A DNA stretch of 64,000 bases from Nocardia sp. CC227C. GTDB taxonomy: Bacteria > Actinomycetota > Actinomycetes > Mycobacteriales > Mycobacteriaceae. A program made the translations under genes and the position numbers. This document shows, in pieces, positions 40,214-48,999 of this stretch. The notes under the pieces are model-generated. The model had not been told where the DNA came from. It was given only the letters and a program-made list of their open reading frames with translations, and ran no database searches. How positions within the stretch are numbered: the stretch's first letter is position 1; every line of letters starts with the position of its first letter. Location: contig NZ_JASITE010000025.1 of the NCBI RefSeq assembly GCF_030767025.1, positions 28,451 to 92,450 of the forward strand, given 5' to 3'.

Positions 40214-40810
40214 AATTTCTCCTTTGCGAACCGACCTGGCGGTAGTAGACCAGGTACGGCACCGCACTGTACCTGTGGAACGCGCATTCTTCATAGTGGC
40301 AATTGGTGCTGGGTGAATTGCTATTCGCTTGCCGCGCAGCGGAATTTGTTGAAAAGCCCGCGTTGTTCGTGCTGCAAAGGGCCTGGTGGCAGCATTGGGC
40401 CGGGATAGTTTCGGGTTTGACTACAGCGCCGTAGCCATACCGCCCGCTGCGGGACCCATTTCCTGGGTGCGCTCGCCTCTCGGAGCCGTGACGATGGCGC
40501 TCAAAGCGCGGCGGTCCTCCGGGGTGCGGCGGGGGACGGGTTGCTCCCGGACGTGACCGTGATCGTGTCGCCGGCGTGGATGTCCAGCTCCGCCCAGGCT
40601 CAGGGCAGCCCCGAGAGTGCACGCTCCGGCCGTGGCAGCTGATGGTCACACGTGCGGTACAGCCGCTCACGCTGTCGGCCACCGTCTCGGCGAGTCCCGC
40701 CGTCAGGGATCACGTGGCGGTGATGTCTCCGCGTACACAGCCGCCGACTGTATTACTCTGCTCCGCAGTTGTTCGTGCCCGAAATGACCTGAATGTCGAG
40801 AGGGTGGTGC
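40214..40810. other. Gene-free right flank of the island
   Basis: Nearly 600 bp without a convincing gene. Around 40550-40720 a plus-strand frame reads like a decayed secreted or tail-type segment (VTVIVSPAWMSSSAQAQ), but it is short and broken. The base composition of 40214-40400 is more AT-rich than the core. No repeat matching the left flank was found, so the right junction of the island remains undefined. Confidence 0.5.
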
Positions 40811-42262
40811 ATGGCCAAGCGGATGCTGGCGGCCGTGGGGGCGATGGTGTGCGGGGCCGGGGTGCTGGTGTGGGCCGATCGGCCCGCGGCGGAGGCGTTG
40901 CCACCGGGGCCGGTGGTCGGCACCGGGCCGTGTGTGACCGATCCGAAGGCGACACACGAAGGGCTGCTGGGGAAGACGGTCGAGGTGCCGATTCCGTATC
41001 CGGTGGTCACCGTGGACCCCGGGCCGCCGGAGGAGAACCGGACCCGGGTGCGGATGGAGTTGCCCGCCGATCCGTGCGTCAATCCGTGCCCGGATCTCAC
41101 CGACGGACCGGTCGATCCGCCGAATCTGCTGGAGCAGTTGGGTATTCCGGAGCTGCGGCTGCGGCCGCAGCCCTTCCACTTCGCCTTCCCGAACCCGGAT
41201 ACTCCGCCGCCGCCACCCGGCCCCGAGCCGGTGACCCCGGTGATCGAGGCCGCCCCGCCGGCCCCGCCCCGCCCCGCGCCCGCCGTGGCGGAGGTCCGCG
41301 AGGTCGCCAAGCTGACCGGGGCGTCCTCCATCAACCGCACCGACAAGCGCTGGCAGGTGCAGGGCACCGACCTGGGCATCATGTGGGAGAGCGCGCCGGG
41401 GGAGATCGCCATCGCGTTCGGCGACACCGTCGGACGCGACTTCCATCCGCCGGGCGGCTTCGGTGAGGACTGGCGCAGCAATGTGCTCGCCTTCAGCACC
41501 GACACCGACCTGTCCGACGGACTCACCTTCGACCGCATGGTCATGGACTCGCGCTGCCACGCCGCCGAACTGCTGAGCAGCAAGAAACTCGACAATATCG
41601 AGATGACGACCATTCCCACCTCGGGTTTCGCCCTGGGGGAGCGGCAGTACATGAGCTACATGTCCATCCGCACCTGGAATGCCGTGCCCGGCACCTTCCA
41701 CACCAACCACGGCGGTATCGCCTACTCCGACGACCACGGCGAAACCTGGACCAAGGATCCGCACGCCCGCTGGGACAACATCTTCGGAGTGTCGAATTTC
41801 CAAGTGACGGCGATGGTTCCGCAGGGTGACCATGTCTACATGTTCGGCACCCCCAATACCCGCCTCGGCGCGGTCGGGCTGGCGCGGGTGCCCAAGGATC
41901 AGGTGCTCAACACCACCGCCTACCAGTACTGGCGGGACGGCTCCTGGACCCCGGTGGGCGGATTCGCTTCCGCCACACCGATTGTCGATGCTCCCGCCGG
42001 TGAGCTGTCGGTGCGCTACGACGCGGCGCGCGCGGTGTGGCAGATGAGCTACCTCGACACCGCCAAGGCGGCCATCGTGGTGCGCGAGGCGGATTCACCG
42101 CAGGGGGTCTGGTCGCCGAGCACTCCGATGGCGACGGTGCTCCAATATCCGGAGCTGTACGGCGGATTCATCCACCCCTGGTCCACCGGCGAGGACCTGT
42201 ACTTCACCCTGACCACCTGGAACGACTACAACGTCTACCTCATGCACGCGCGCATGCGGTGA
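40811..42262 (+). CDS. Secreted DUF4185 (glycoside-hydrolase-like) protein
   Basis: 483 residues from ATG 40811. A signal peptide (MAKRMLAAVGAMVCGAGVLV, probable cleavage after AEA near residue 34) is followed by a Pro-rich linker to about residue 170. A five-bladed-propeller-like DUF4185 domain then follows, with TDLGIMWESAPGEIAIAFGD, HGGIAYSDDHGETWTKDPHA and GGFIHPWSTGEDLYFTLTTW. The family is related to beta-propeller glycosidases such as sialidase-like folds, and a D-arabinan-degrading activity has been reported for some DUF4185 relatives. The substrate here is not shown. The gene is convergent with the HadAB-like gene. Confidence 0.83.
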   Translation: MAKRMLAAVGAMVCGAGVLVWADRPAAEALPPGPVVGTGPCVTDPKATHEGLLGKTVEVPIPYPVVTVDPGPPEENRTRVRMELPADPCVNPCPDLTDGPVDPPNLLEQLGIPELRLRPQPFHFAFPNPDTPPPPPGPEPVTPVIEAAPPAPPRPAPAVAEVREVAKLTGASSINRTDKRWQVQGTDLGIMWESAPGEIAIAFGDTVGRDFHPPGGFGEDWRSNVLAFSTDTDLSDGLTFDRMVMDSRCHAAELLSSKKLDNIEMTTIPTSGFALGERQYMSYMSIRTWNAVPGTFHTNHGGIAYSDDHGETWTKDPHARWDNIFGVSNFQVTAMVPQGDHVYMFGTPNTRLGAVGLARVPKDQVLNTTAYQYWRDGSWTPVGGFASATPIVDAPAGELSVRYDAARAVWQMSYLDTAKAAIVVREADSPQGVWSPSTPMATVLQYPELYGGFIHPWSTGEDLYFTLTTWNDYNVYLMHARMR

Positions 42263-42279
42263 ACGCCCCGGGCGGCGAC

Positions 42280-43323
42280 TCAGCGCAGCCGCACCTCGGC
42301 GATGGCGCGACCGAACAGCTTCTTGCCCTCGCAGGTCGCGCCGAGCATCAGGGTGGCGGTGCGGTTGTCGGCGTCGACCGACTTCACCTTGCCGCTGAAC
42401 TCGACAATGGCCGGGGAGGTCGGCTCGACCGGGACGAAGCCCGACAGCCGCACGCTGAACCTGGCGAGCGCCGCCGGATCGCCCAGCCACGACTCCAGTT
42501 GTCCGGCAAGCAGACCCATGGTGAGCATGCCGTGCGCGATGACCGTCGGCAGCCCGGCCATGGTGGCGGCGGCATCGCTGAAGTGGATCGGGTTCGGGTC
42601 GCCGGAGACACCCGCGTAGTTGACCAGGTCGCCGCGGGTCACCGGCACCTTGGCGGCGGGCAGCTCGGTACCGGGGGTGAGCGTGGCGGCGGTCGGAACG
42701 GTGTGCACCGGCAGCGGTTCGGCCGGGGCCGGGAACGCCTCGAACTCGTCGGGGTCCAGCAGCACCAGACCGCCGGGGTCGGTCGTGCCCGAGTCCGGAT
42801 CCTCGACATGGCCGTGCATGACCAGACCCGCCACGGCGTCGGCGATAGCCGGGTCGATATCCGCGCCCCGACGCGCCACGATGGTGGTGTTGGAGATCAG
42901 CACCGGCAGGCCGAGGGCGTCGCTGAGCGTCACCTTGACGACGATGAAGTCGTTGTCGCCGAACTGGCGGATGGAATCGATGACCACGTCCACCGACAGC
43001 CGGTCACCGGCCAGGATCGGGCGGAGGTACTCGAAGACCTGATCGGTCTGCAGGACCTGCGACAGGTCGTACTCGGTGAGCACCGTGCCGATCAGCGAGC
43101 GGGTGGTGGCCGCCCCGATGACCGAGGAGAAGGTGGCGGGGGCCAGCAGGCCCTCGTAGCCCAGTTCGCGGGCGTCGACCTCGTGGTGGTGCGCCGGATG
43201 GTCGTTGCGCACGGCCCGCGCGAATTCGCGGACCTTCTCCCGGCCGACCTCGTAGTGGTCGCGTACCCGGAAGTGCCGGCCGACCAGTGCGGTGGCGGTG
43301 GCCGCCTCTGCCGTTTCCGGCAT
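42280..43323 (-). CDS. Fused HadA/HadB-type (3R)-hydroxyacyl-ACP dehydratase
   Basis: 347 residues from ATG 43323 (AGGGAG upstream). The N-terminal half resembles HadA/UPF0336 hot-dog subunits (FARAVRNDHPAHHHEVDARE, LLAPATF). The C-terminal half is a MaoC hydratase with the catalytic signature NYAGVSGDPNPIHFSD and IAHGMLTMGL. Separate HadA and HadB subunits form the FAS-II dehydratase in mycobacteria; here both folds are in one chain. It removes water from 3-hydroxyacyl-ACP or -CoA in fatty acid or mycolate pathways. An upstream extension of the open frame is made of minisatellite repeats and is not real. Confidence 0.85.
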   Translation of the reverse strand: MPETAEAATATALVGRHFRVRDHYEVGREKVREFARAVRNDHPAHHHEVDARELGYEGLLAPATFSSVIGAATTRSLIGTVLTEYDLSQVLQTDQVFEYLRPILAGDRLSVDVVIDSIRQFGDNDFIVVKVTLSDALGLPVLISNTTIVARRGADIDPAIADAVAGLVMHGHVEDPDSGTTDPGGLVLLDPDEFEAFPAPAEPLPVHTVPTAATLTPGTELPAAKVPVTRGDLVNYAGVSGDPNPIHFSDAAATMAGLPTVIAHGMLTMGLLAGQLESWLGDPAALARFSVRLSGFVPVEPTSPAIVEFSGKVKSVDADNRTATLMLGATCEGKKLFGRAIAEVRLR

Positions 43324-43550
43324 GAAAAACCAACTCCCTGTACATCTGAAATCCTGGCGGGCCGGACGATGTCGCCGTCGAAGCTGGCCCCAGACAATCC
43401 GGGCCATGCTACCGGTGGGTTGGTCCGGCGACCAGGTGTTTGTGACGTTCATCGCGGCCGTGAACCCGATTGCGATATGCCCGGTGCGGGCCGCTGCGCG
43501 CTGGCAGTGGGAGGGAACAGCCGCAGGGTGAACGGCTGTGGGTGAACGGC
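43324..43550. other. Leader region of the HadAB-like gene
   Basis: About 230 bp without a gene. It presumably holds the promoter of the minus-strand dehydratase gene, but no clear -10/-35 pair stood out. Degenerate versions of the adjacent 15-bp repeat appear at its right end. Confidence 0.5.
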
Positions 43551-43685
43551 CGCGGAGCGAACAGCCGCGGAGCGAACAGCCGCGGAGCGAACAGCCGCGG
43601 AGCGAACAGCCGCGGAGCGAACAGCCGCGGAGCGAACAGCCGCGGAGCGAACAGCCGCGGAGCGAACAGCCGCGGAGCGAACAGC
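43551..43685. repeat. 15-bp minisatellite, nine perfect units
   Basis: CGCGGAGCGAACAGC is repeated nine times without a mismatch, with about two degenerate units on the left. It lies between the dehydratase promoter region and the terminator of the Rv0361-like gene. Open in several frames only because 15 is a multiple of three. The perfect identity points to recent expansion. Confidence 0.95.
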
Positions 43686-43722
43686 GCAGCGCCGCCGGAG
43701 CCACTCCGGCGGCGCTGCGCTG
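43682..43722 (-). terminator. Terminator of the Rv0361-like gene
   Basis: A perfect 18-bp stem (arm CAGCGCAGCGCCGCCGGA) with 5-base loop GCCAC, 36 bases after the stop codon of the minus-strand gene and immediately beside the minisatellite. Confidence 0.85.
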
Positions 43723-43757
43723 TTCGAGGTGTCGAGGTCGGTCGAGTTGTCGGCGGG

Positions 43758-46700
43758 TCAGTTCGGGGAGCTCGGCGGATCGCAGACCTTCCAGCCGCCG
43801 TCGGTGTTCTGCAGATCGAAGGTGCGCTCGGTGCGCTCGCTCGGATCGGCGTCGGTGTAGACGGTGGCCTGCGCCAAGGCGGTGTCGTCGGTGATGCGGA
43901 CGGCGTCGATCGAGTCGATCACCGGAATCGCCTGCTGCTCCTTGGAGGTCTGGTACACGCCGGCGAACTGCTCGGGGGAGATGTTCTGGTAGAAGTCGTG
44001 CTGGGAACCGCAGGTGATGGCGCGCAACTGCTCCAGATCACCGTCCGCCAGCGCATCGGTGTAGGTCCCGATGGCCCGCTTCACCTGCGCCTCGGGCGAA
44101 TTGTCGGTGCCACCGCCCACCAGTGCGATCACCACCGCGAGCAGGGCTACCACCAGCACTGCCGCCGCACCCGCCAGCAGCCACCAGCGCTTGCCCCGCG
44201 CGGGCGCGCCCGACGTGCCCGGCGCGGTCGCGGCTGGCACCCGCTGCGGAGCCGCCACCGGGTTCGCGCCCGTCTCGGTCTTCCCGCCGGCCGTGCCCGG
44301 GGGTGGGGTACCGGCTTCGACCGGTCCGCCCGTCGCCGCGCGCTGCGGTGGCGTGCCGGCATCGGGCGTGCCGTCCGGGGCGGGCACGCGCTGCGGCGGA
44401 GCCGCCTGTTTCGTGGTGTCCACCCGCTCACCGGCCGCGGGGATGCGCTGCGGCGGAGCCACCGGACGCGGCGGCCGCGGACCGCCGGGAGCGGTCGCCC
44501 GGGGCGCGTTCATCGGTCGCCCCGGCATGGTCGGCTGGAAGTCCGCGGGTGACGGCGCGCTCGCCTTCCGCGGCGGGACGGGCGGCTGCCGATGCGGCGG
44601 CGTCGGCCGCGTGTCCTCCACGTGCTCGGTGCCCGGCACCGGTCCGGCGGCGCCGCGCGGTCCCGCATTCCGCGGCCCCGCATTCCCCCGCGGCGTACTC
44701 GGCTTGCTCAGCGGACCCGGCCGCCCCGTCTGGATCTTCTCGGTGACCGCCTGGTCTCGGGGCACCGTCGGCATCGCCGTGGTCTTGTCCTCGGCCGCTT
44801 CCGGAACCTGCTGGATGGCAATGGTTTCCGCATCGGCCCCCGGCTGGGGACCGTCCTGCGCGAACCGCACCGTCGGGCTCTCGCTCTCCGGCGCGTCGTG
44901 CTGGGTCCCATACGGCCCGGCATCGGTCCGGTCGGACTCGCTCGGCATCGTCACCCGCTCCGTCGGGCTCTCGGATCCGGAATCATATCGGGCGGCAGCG
45001 TCGTGCGCCCCGTCCGCGGCGGTGTCACGCCGTGGCGGATCGTTCGGTGCGGCGTCGCCCCGCGCGGATGCTGCCGGGGCACCGGGACCGCCCTGCCCCG
45101 CGCCGTCACCTCGGATCGGTTCGCGCTGTGTGGGAGCGTCTTCCGCATCGACGCTCGGCCGGGAAGCGCCGTGCGCCGAGCCGACGGGCGCGTCCGCGCG
45201 CCGTCCGGGGCCGCCGGGTACGGGCGCGCCCCGCATCGAATCACGTTGCGCGGGACCGCCTACCTGGCCACGCGGTGCCGCGCCGCCCCGGGCGGTACCG
45301 CCTCGCTCCGGATCGTGTGGTGCCGGAGCGCCCTGCGCGATGCCGTGCCCTTCGGGGTGCGGCGGTGTCGTGTCGTGTGGACCGGCGTTGGACGCCGGGC
45401 CGCCGGATGTGGAACCGATCGTGCCGGGGCCGTCGTGCGGGGAGCCCGGCTGTGCCGAACCTGGCTGCGCACCGGCCTCACCTGCCGAATCGTCCTGTGC
45501 GGGAACACCGCGCGCGGAATCACGCTCCGGGGCATCACCGGGTGCGGAGCCCCGCACCGATCCGCGTGGTGACCCGGCCGGTGCCGGGTCGGCGTGAGAG
45601 GTGGCGCTTCCGGCGGGATCCGGCCGGTTCGCGTCGGGGCGTCGTGGATCGGCCCGATCGCCGGGGTCGGCGGGTTCGGACGCACCGTGCGGCTGTGGAT
45701 CCGACGCGGAGACCAGCGGTTGGGCGATTCCGGCGAGCGGAGAACCGGCCGGGCCGCCGGGGCGAACCGGTGCGGCGTCCCGCCTACCGGGTCGGTCGCC
45801 CGGCCCACCGGGGCGACCTCCCGGCGGCTCCTGTTGCCCGCCACGCGGATTCTGCTGTCCGGCACGTGGTTCGGGTTGGCCGCTACGTGGGTCCGGTTGG
45901 CCGCTACGTGGGTCCGGTTGGCCGCCGCGTGAGTCCGGTTGGTAGCCACGTGAGTCCGATTGGCCGCTGCGTGAGTCCGATCGGCCGCGTGGGTCCGGCT
46001 GTCCGCTACGTGGGTCCGGTTGGCTGCCGCGTGGTTCGGGTTGGCCGCTACGTGGGTCCGGCTGTCCGCCGCGCGGGTGTGGTTGTGCGCCGCGCGGATA
46101 TTCCCCGTCGCGCGGATGCGGTTGTCCGCCAGCCGGATTCGGATTCCCGCCGCGTGGACCGGGCTGTCCGCCGGGCGCGGGTGGCCGGTTCGGGGTCCCC
46201 GGGCCGCCGGTGTGGCTCCGGCCCTGGTGGGGTGGGTTGGGTGGCATGGCGCGGTACTGCATGGTGGCGTCGGCCGCGGGGGCCGGACCGCCGGTGCCGA
46301 CCGGCGCGTTTCCGGGACCGCCCGGCCGCGCCTGGCCGCCGGGGGCGCTCCCCGGCATTCCCTGCTGTGGCGGTCGGCCGCCGGGGCGGCCGGGCCGCGG
46401 CGGGGGACCGTCGGGCCGGGAGGGCTCGTCGTAGTGGATGGTGGCGAAGGACGGTCGCGGCCCGGGTCGGCCGGGCGGCATGCCGGGGCGATCGGTCGGC
46501 GCACCAAGGGGGCGGCCCGGGGGCGGACCGGCGGGCCGGTTGTCGCCCGGGTTCGCGGCGGAACCGCCGACGGCGGCGGGGGTTTCACCGCGCCGCATGG
46601 CCTCGGTCCGGACGTCGGAGGATTCGGAGCCATCCGGCCGGGCCTCGCTCCCACCGTCGCCGCCCCGCCCGCCCGGGTCGGCGTCGGTCCGGCCGCCCCG

Positions 46701-47162
46701 GCCCGAGTCACCCGCGCCGCCACGGTCGGCGCTGCCCCCGCCGCGCGGTCCGGCCGCGTCCCGAACGCGCTGCTCGGCGAGGTCCGGCGCGCCCTGACCG
46801 GCATTCGGCCGGTCACGCCGATCCGCATTCCCGGGGGTGCGCTGTTCGCCGCCGTCCTGCGGGCGCTGGCCCGGGTGCCCCTGGCCGCGTTGATCGGTGT
46901 CGTGCTGGCTGCGGCCGTCCTGGCCGCGCTGATCGGTGTCGTGTCGGCCACCGTCAGCCTGGCCGCGCTGCTCCGTGTCGCCTCGTCCGCGCTCGCCCGC
47001 ATCGGTCCGGGCGGTCTGGTCCGCGCTGCCCGGGTTCGCCGTCGCCCCACCCCGCGCGCCCGCGCCGCGCTGCGCAGATGTGCCCGCGCCGCTACCGGTG
47101 CTCTCCGGGCGGGAGTCGGATCCCTGGCCCTGTGGTTGCTTGTCGGCGTTCGAGTCGGACAC
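43758..47162 (-). CDS. Rv0361-like membrane protein with very long low-complexity cytoplasmic region
   Basis: 1134 residues from GTG 47162 (GAGGGG upstream). Residues 1 to about 980 are low-complexity, rich in Pro, Gly, Arg, Asp, Ser, Gln and Thr, including about twelve short repeats of the type SGQPDPRG/GQPEPR near 45.83-46.08 kb. A single transmembrane helix follows (KRWWLLAGAAAVLVVALLAV) and then about 120 extracytoplasmic residues (SPEAQVKRAIGTYTDALADG, ITCGSQHDFYQNISPEQF, DADPSERTERTFDLQNTDGG) resembling the small domain of Rv0361. The mycobacterial protein has about 275 residues, so the disordered part is greatly expanded. It is divergent from the DUF3151 gene as in M. tuberculosis. The function is unknown. 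Confidence 0.78.
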   Translation of the reverse strand: MSDSNADKQPQGQGSDSRPESTGSGAGTSAQRGAGARGGATANPGSADQTARTDAGERGRGDTEQRGQADGGRHDTDQRGQDGRSQHDTDQRGQGHPGQRPQDGGEQRTPGNADRRDRPNAGQGAPDLAEQRVRDAAGPRGGGSADRGGAGDSGRGGRTDADPGGRGGDGGSEARPDGSESSDVRTEAMRRGETPAAVGGSAANPGDNRPAGPPPGRPLGAPTDRPGMPPGRPGPRPSFATIHYDEPSRPDGPPPRPGRPGGRPPQQGMPGSAPGGQARPGGPGNAPVGTGGPAPAADATMQYRAMPPNPPHQGRSHTGGPGTPNRPPAPGGQPGPRGGNPNPAGGQPHPRDGEYPRGAQPHPRGGQPDPRSGQPEPRGSQPDPRSGQPDPRGRSDSRSGQSDSRGYQPDSRGGQPDPRSGQPDPRSGQPEPRAGQQNPRGGQQEPPGGRPGGPGDRPGRRDAAPVRPGGPAGSPLAGIAQPLVSASDPQPHGASEPADPGDRADPRRPDANRPDPAGSATSHADPAPAGSPRGSVRGSAPGDAPERDSARGVPAQDDSAGEAGAQPGSAQPGSPHDGPGTIGSTSGGPASNAGPHDTTPPHPEGHGIAQGAPAPHDPERGGTARGGAAPRGQVGGPAQRDSMRGAPVPGGPGRRADAPVGSAHGASRPSVDAEDAPTQREPIRGDGAGQGGPGAPAASARGDAAPNDPPRRDTAADGAHDAAARYDSGSESPTERVTMPSESDRTDAGPYGTQHDAPESESPTVRFAQDGPQPGADAETIAIQQVPEAAEDKTTAMPTVPRDQAVTEKIQTGRPGPLSKPSTPRGNAGPRNAGPRGAAGPVPGTEHVEDTRPTPPHRQPPVPPRKASAPSPADFQPTMPGRPMNAPRATAPGGPRPPRPVAPPQRIPAAGERVDTTKQAAPPQRVPAPDGTPDAGTPPQRAATGGPVEAGTPPPGTAGGKTETGANPVAAPQRVPAATAPGTSGAPARGKRWWLLAGAAAVLVVALLAVVIALVGGGTDNSPEAQVKRAIGTYTDALADGDLEQLRAITCGSQHDFYQNISPEQFAGVYQTSKEQQAIPVIDSIDAVRITDDTALAQATVYTDADPSERTERTFDLQNTDGGWKVCDPPSSPN

Positions 47163-47242
47163 GCGCTACCCCTCGCTTTGGCGGAACGGTGATTCGAGGT
47201 CAGCCTACTGAGCAATCCGACCGGCGGTGCACAATGATCGGC

Positions 47243-47698
47243 ATGACCTCCTTCGGTGATCTGCTCGGGCCCCAGCCGGTGTTACTCCCGGATAACTCCG
47301 ATGTGGAGGAGGCGCTGCTCGACGGCCAGGACCCGGTCCGGGTCGCGGCGGCGCATCCGACCGTCTCCCTCGCGTGGGCACAGCTCGCCGAGGACGCCCT
47401 GCAACGCGGCGAATCGGTGACCGATCCCGACGGTGACACGGTCAACGCCGATGTCATCGCCGCCTACGCCTTCGCCCGCACCGGCTACCACCGCGGTCTG
47501 GACCTGCTGCGCCGCAATGGCTGGAAGGGCTTCGGCCCGGTGCCGTGGAACCACGAACCGAATCAGGGCTTCCTGCGCGCGGTCGGCGCTCTCGCCCGCG
47601 CCGCCCGCGCCATCGGCGAATCCGACGAGTACGCCCGCTGCCTGGACCTGCTGGAAGACTGCGACCCGCGGGCCGCGGCGGAACTCGGCCTGGACTGA
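47243..47698 (+). CDS. DUF3151 protein (Rv0360c-like)
   Basis: 151 residues from ATG 47243 (ATG 47234 is three codons upstream). It begins TSFGDLLGPQPVLLPDNSDV and has AYAFARTGYHRGLDLLRRNG, WKGFGPVPWNHEPNQGFLRA and YARCLDLLEDCDP. Length and sequence fit the DUF3151 family, of which Rv0360c is a member. It is a small cytoplasmic protein that is mostly helical. The function is unknown. It is divergent from the Rv0361-like gene and followed closely by the FUSC-like transporter gene. Confidence 0.88.
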   Translation: MTSFGDLLGPQPVLLPDNSDVEEALLDGQDPVRVAAAHPTVSLAWAQLAEDALQRGESVTDPDGDTVNADVIAAYAFARTGYHRGLDLLRRNGWKGFGPVPWNHEPNQGFLRAVGALARAARAIGESDEYARCLDLLEDCDPRAAAELGLD

Positions 47699-47705
47699 CG
47701 TCGAT

Positions 47706-48857
47706 TTGAGCAGTGCACTGGGCGGCAAGCTCACCACCGCGCGCGAGTCGAGCGCCACGCAACTGCGCAACGCCACCAAGCGGGTGCGCAGTTCGTGGCT
47801 GCCGATCGTGCAGTGCGCGGTGGCCGCCGGACTGGCCTGGTTCATCTCCCACAATGTGATCGGCCATACGCAGCCCTTCTTCGCGCCGATGGCCGCGATC
47901 ATCTCCACCGGCGTCTCCTTCGGTGCGCGCATGCGGCGGGCGATGGAGCTCATGGTGGGCGTCGCGGTCGGCATCGGCATCGGTGACCTGTTCATCTCCT
48001 GGGTGGGCACCGGCGTCTGGCAGATCGCCCTGGTGGTCGCTGTCGCCATGACGGCGGCGGTCTTCCTCGACAGCGGCAGCATCATCACCGCGCAGGCGGC
48101 CAGTTCCGCGGTCCTGGTGGCGACCCTGCTGCCCCCGCACACCGGCGGCAGTTCGCTGCGCATGATCGACGCCCTGGTCGGCGGTCTGGTGGGAATCGTT
48201 GTGGTGGCGGCGATTCCGCTGCATCCGGTGCGCCGGGCCAGACAGCAGGCCGCCGACATCCTCGAGGTGATGCACACCAGCCTGATGGACTGCGGCGCCG
48301 GCCTGCTCGAGCACGATGCCGCCAAGGTGAAGGAGGCGTTACAGGCGGTGCGCGGCACCCAGCCGCAGATCGACAGCCTGCGCGACACCCTGAAGGGCAG
48401 TGAGGAGGTCATCCGGCTGTCGCCGCTGTACTGGAACGCCAAACCGCGCCTCGAGCAGTTGCGCACCGCCGCCGACCCGCTCGACAATGCCGTCCGCAAT
48501 ACCCGTGTGCTGCTGCGCCGCGCCCTGAGTTCGGTGCGCGACGACGAGATCCTGGACCCGCGGCTGGTCACCGAGGTGGAGAAGCTCGGCGAGGCGGTGG
48601 ACGTGGTGCGCCGCATGGTGCTCGCCGATCCGGGCGAACAACCCGATCCGGCCGAGGCCACCCGGGTGCTGCGCTCCGTGGCCAAGGGTGCGACCAAGGA
48701 TCTGGTGGCCGACGCCGGCATCTCCGCGCATGTGGTGTTCGCGCAGATCCGTTCGATCGTGGTGGATCTCATGGAGGTCTGCGGCATGAAGCGGCTGTCG
48801 GCCATCGCCCTGCTGCCGCCCACCGTGACGAATCCCTATGTGACGCCGGTCGATTGA
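47706..48857 (+). CDS. FUSC/aromatic acid exporter-like membrane protein
   Basis: 383 residues if started at TTG 47706, seven bases after the DUF3151 stop; the start is not certain. The first 180 residues hold about six membrane helices (WLPIVQCAVAAGLAWFISHN, PFFAPMAAIISTGVSFGARM, MVGVAVGIGIGDLFISWVGT, ALVGGLVGIVVVAAIPLHPV). A long helical cytoplasmic part follows. This is half the size of classical FUSC pumps such as AaeB and YccS but matches the DUF939/ArAE type. A role in export of aromatic compounds or small acids is inferred from the family. Confidence 0.8.
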   Translation: MSSALGGKLTTARESSATQLRNATKRVRSSWLPIVQCAVAAGLAWFISHNVIGHTQPFFAPMAAIISTGVSFGARMRRAMELMVGVAVGIGIGDLFISWVGTGVWQIALVVAVAMTAAVFLDSGSIITAQAASSAVLVATLLPPHTGGSSLRMIDALVGGLVGIVVVAAIPLHPVRRARQQAADILEVMHTSLMDCGAGLLEHDAAKVKEALQAVRGTQPQIDSLRDTLKGSEEVIRLSPLYWNAKPRLEQLRTAADPLDNAVRNTRVLLRRALSSVRDDEILDPRLVTEVEKLGEAVDVVRRMVLADPGEQPDPAEATRVLRSVAKGATKDLVADAGISAHVVFAQIRSIVVDLMEVCGMKRLSAIALLPPTVTNPYVTPVD

Positions 48858-48965
48858 CATCACCCGCTCGCGCGTGGCCTACGCACCCGGCCGCGGGCCG
48901 CCGCCGATGATCTTCGAGTAGTCGGCTACTCGTGTGGATGTCGCCGCCCGTTCCTAGGGTTCGCA

Positions 48966-48998
48966 GTGGGCCGTACCTCGAGGGGTGGTGCGGCCCAC
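48966..48998. terminator. Terminator between convergent genes
   Basis: An 8-bp perfect stem (GTGGGCCG/CGGCCCAC) with a 17-base loop. It ends one base before the stop codon of the site-2 protease gene on the other strand. Confidence 0.6.
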
Positions 48999-48999
48999 C

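Noticed and set aside
40206..40682. 158-codon minus-strand frame right of the island
   Set aside because: No ribosome-binding site, compositionally odd, and it overlaps the true lipoprotein start at 40213. No conserved pattern.
43551..43685. CRISPR array
   Set aside because: The units are directly contiguous without spacers, and no cas genes are in the window.
43324..43704. N-terminal extension of the HadAB-like protein through the minisatellite
   Set aside because: The extension would read (LRGCS)n. A good ribosome-binding site sits at ATG 43323, and a terminator for the opposite neighbour lies inside the extension.
45260..47215. 651-codon and other long frames overlapping the Rv0361-like gene
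   Set aside because: All are Arg/Pro-rich shadows of the low-complexity gene. Only the frame ending at 43758 contains a transmembrane helix and a conserved outer domain.
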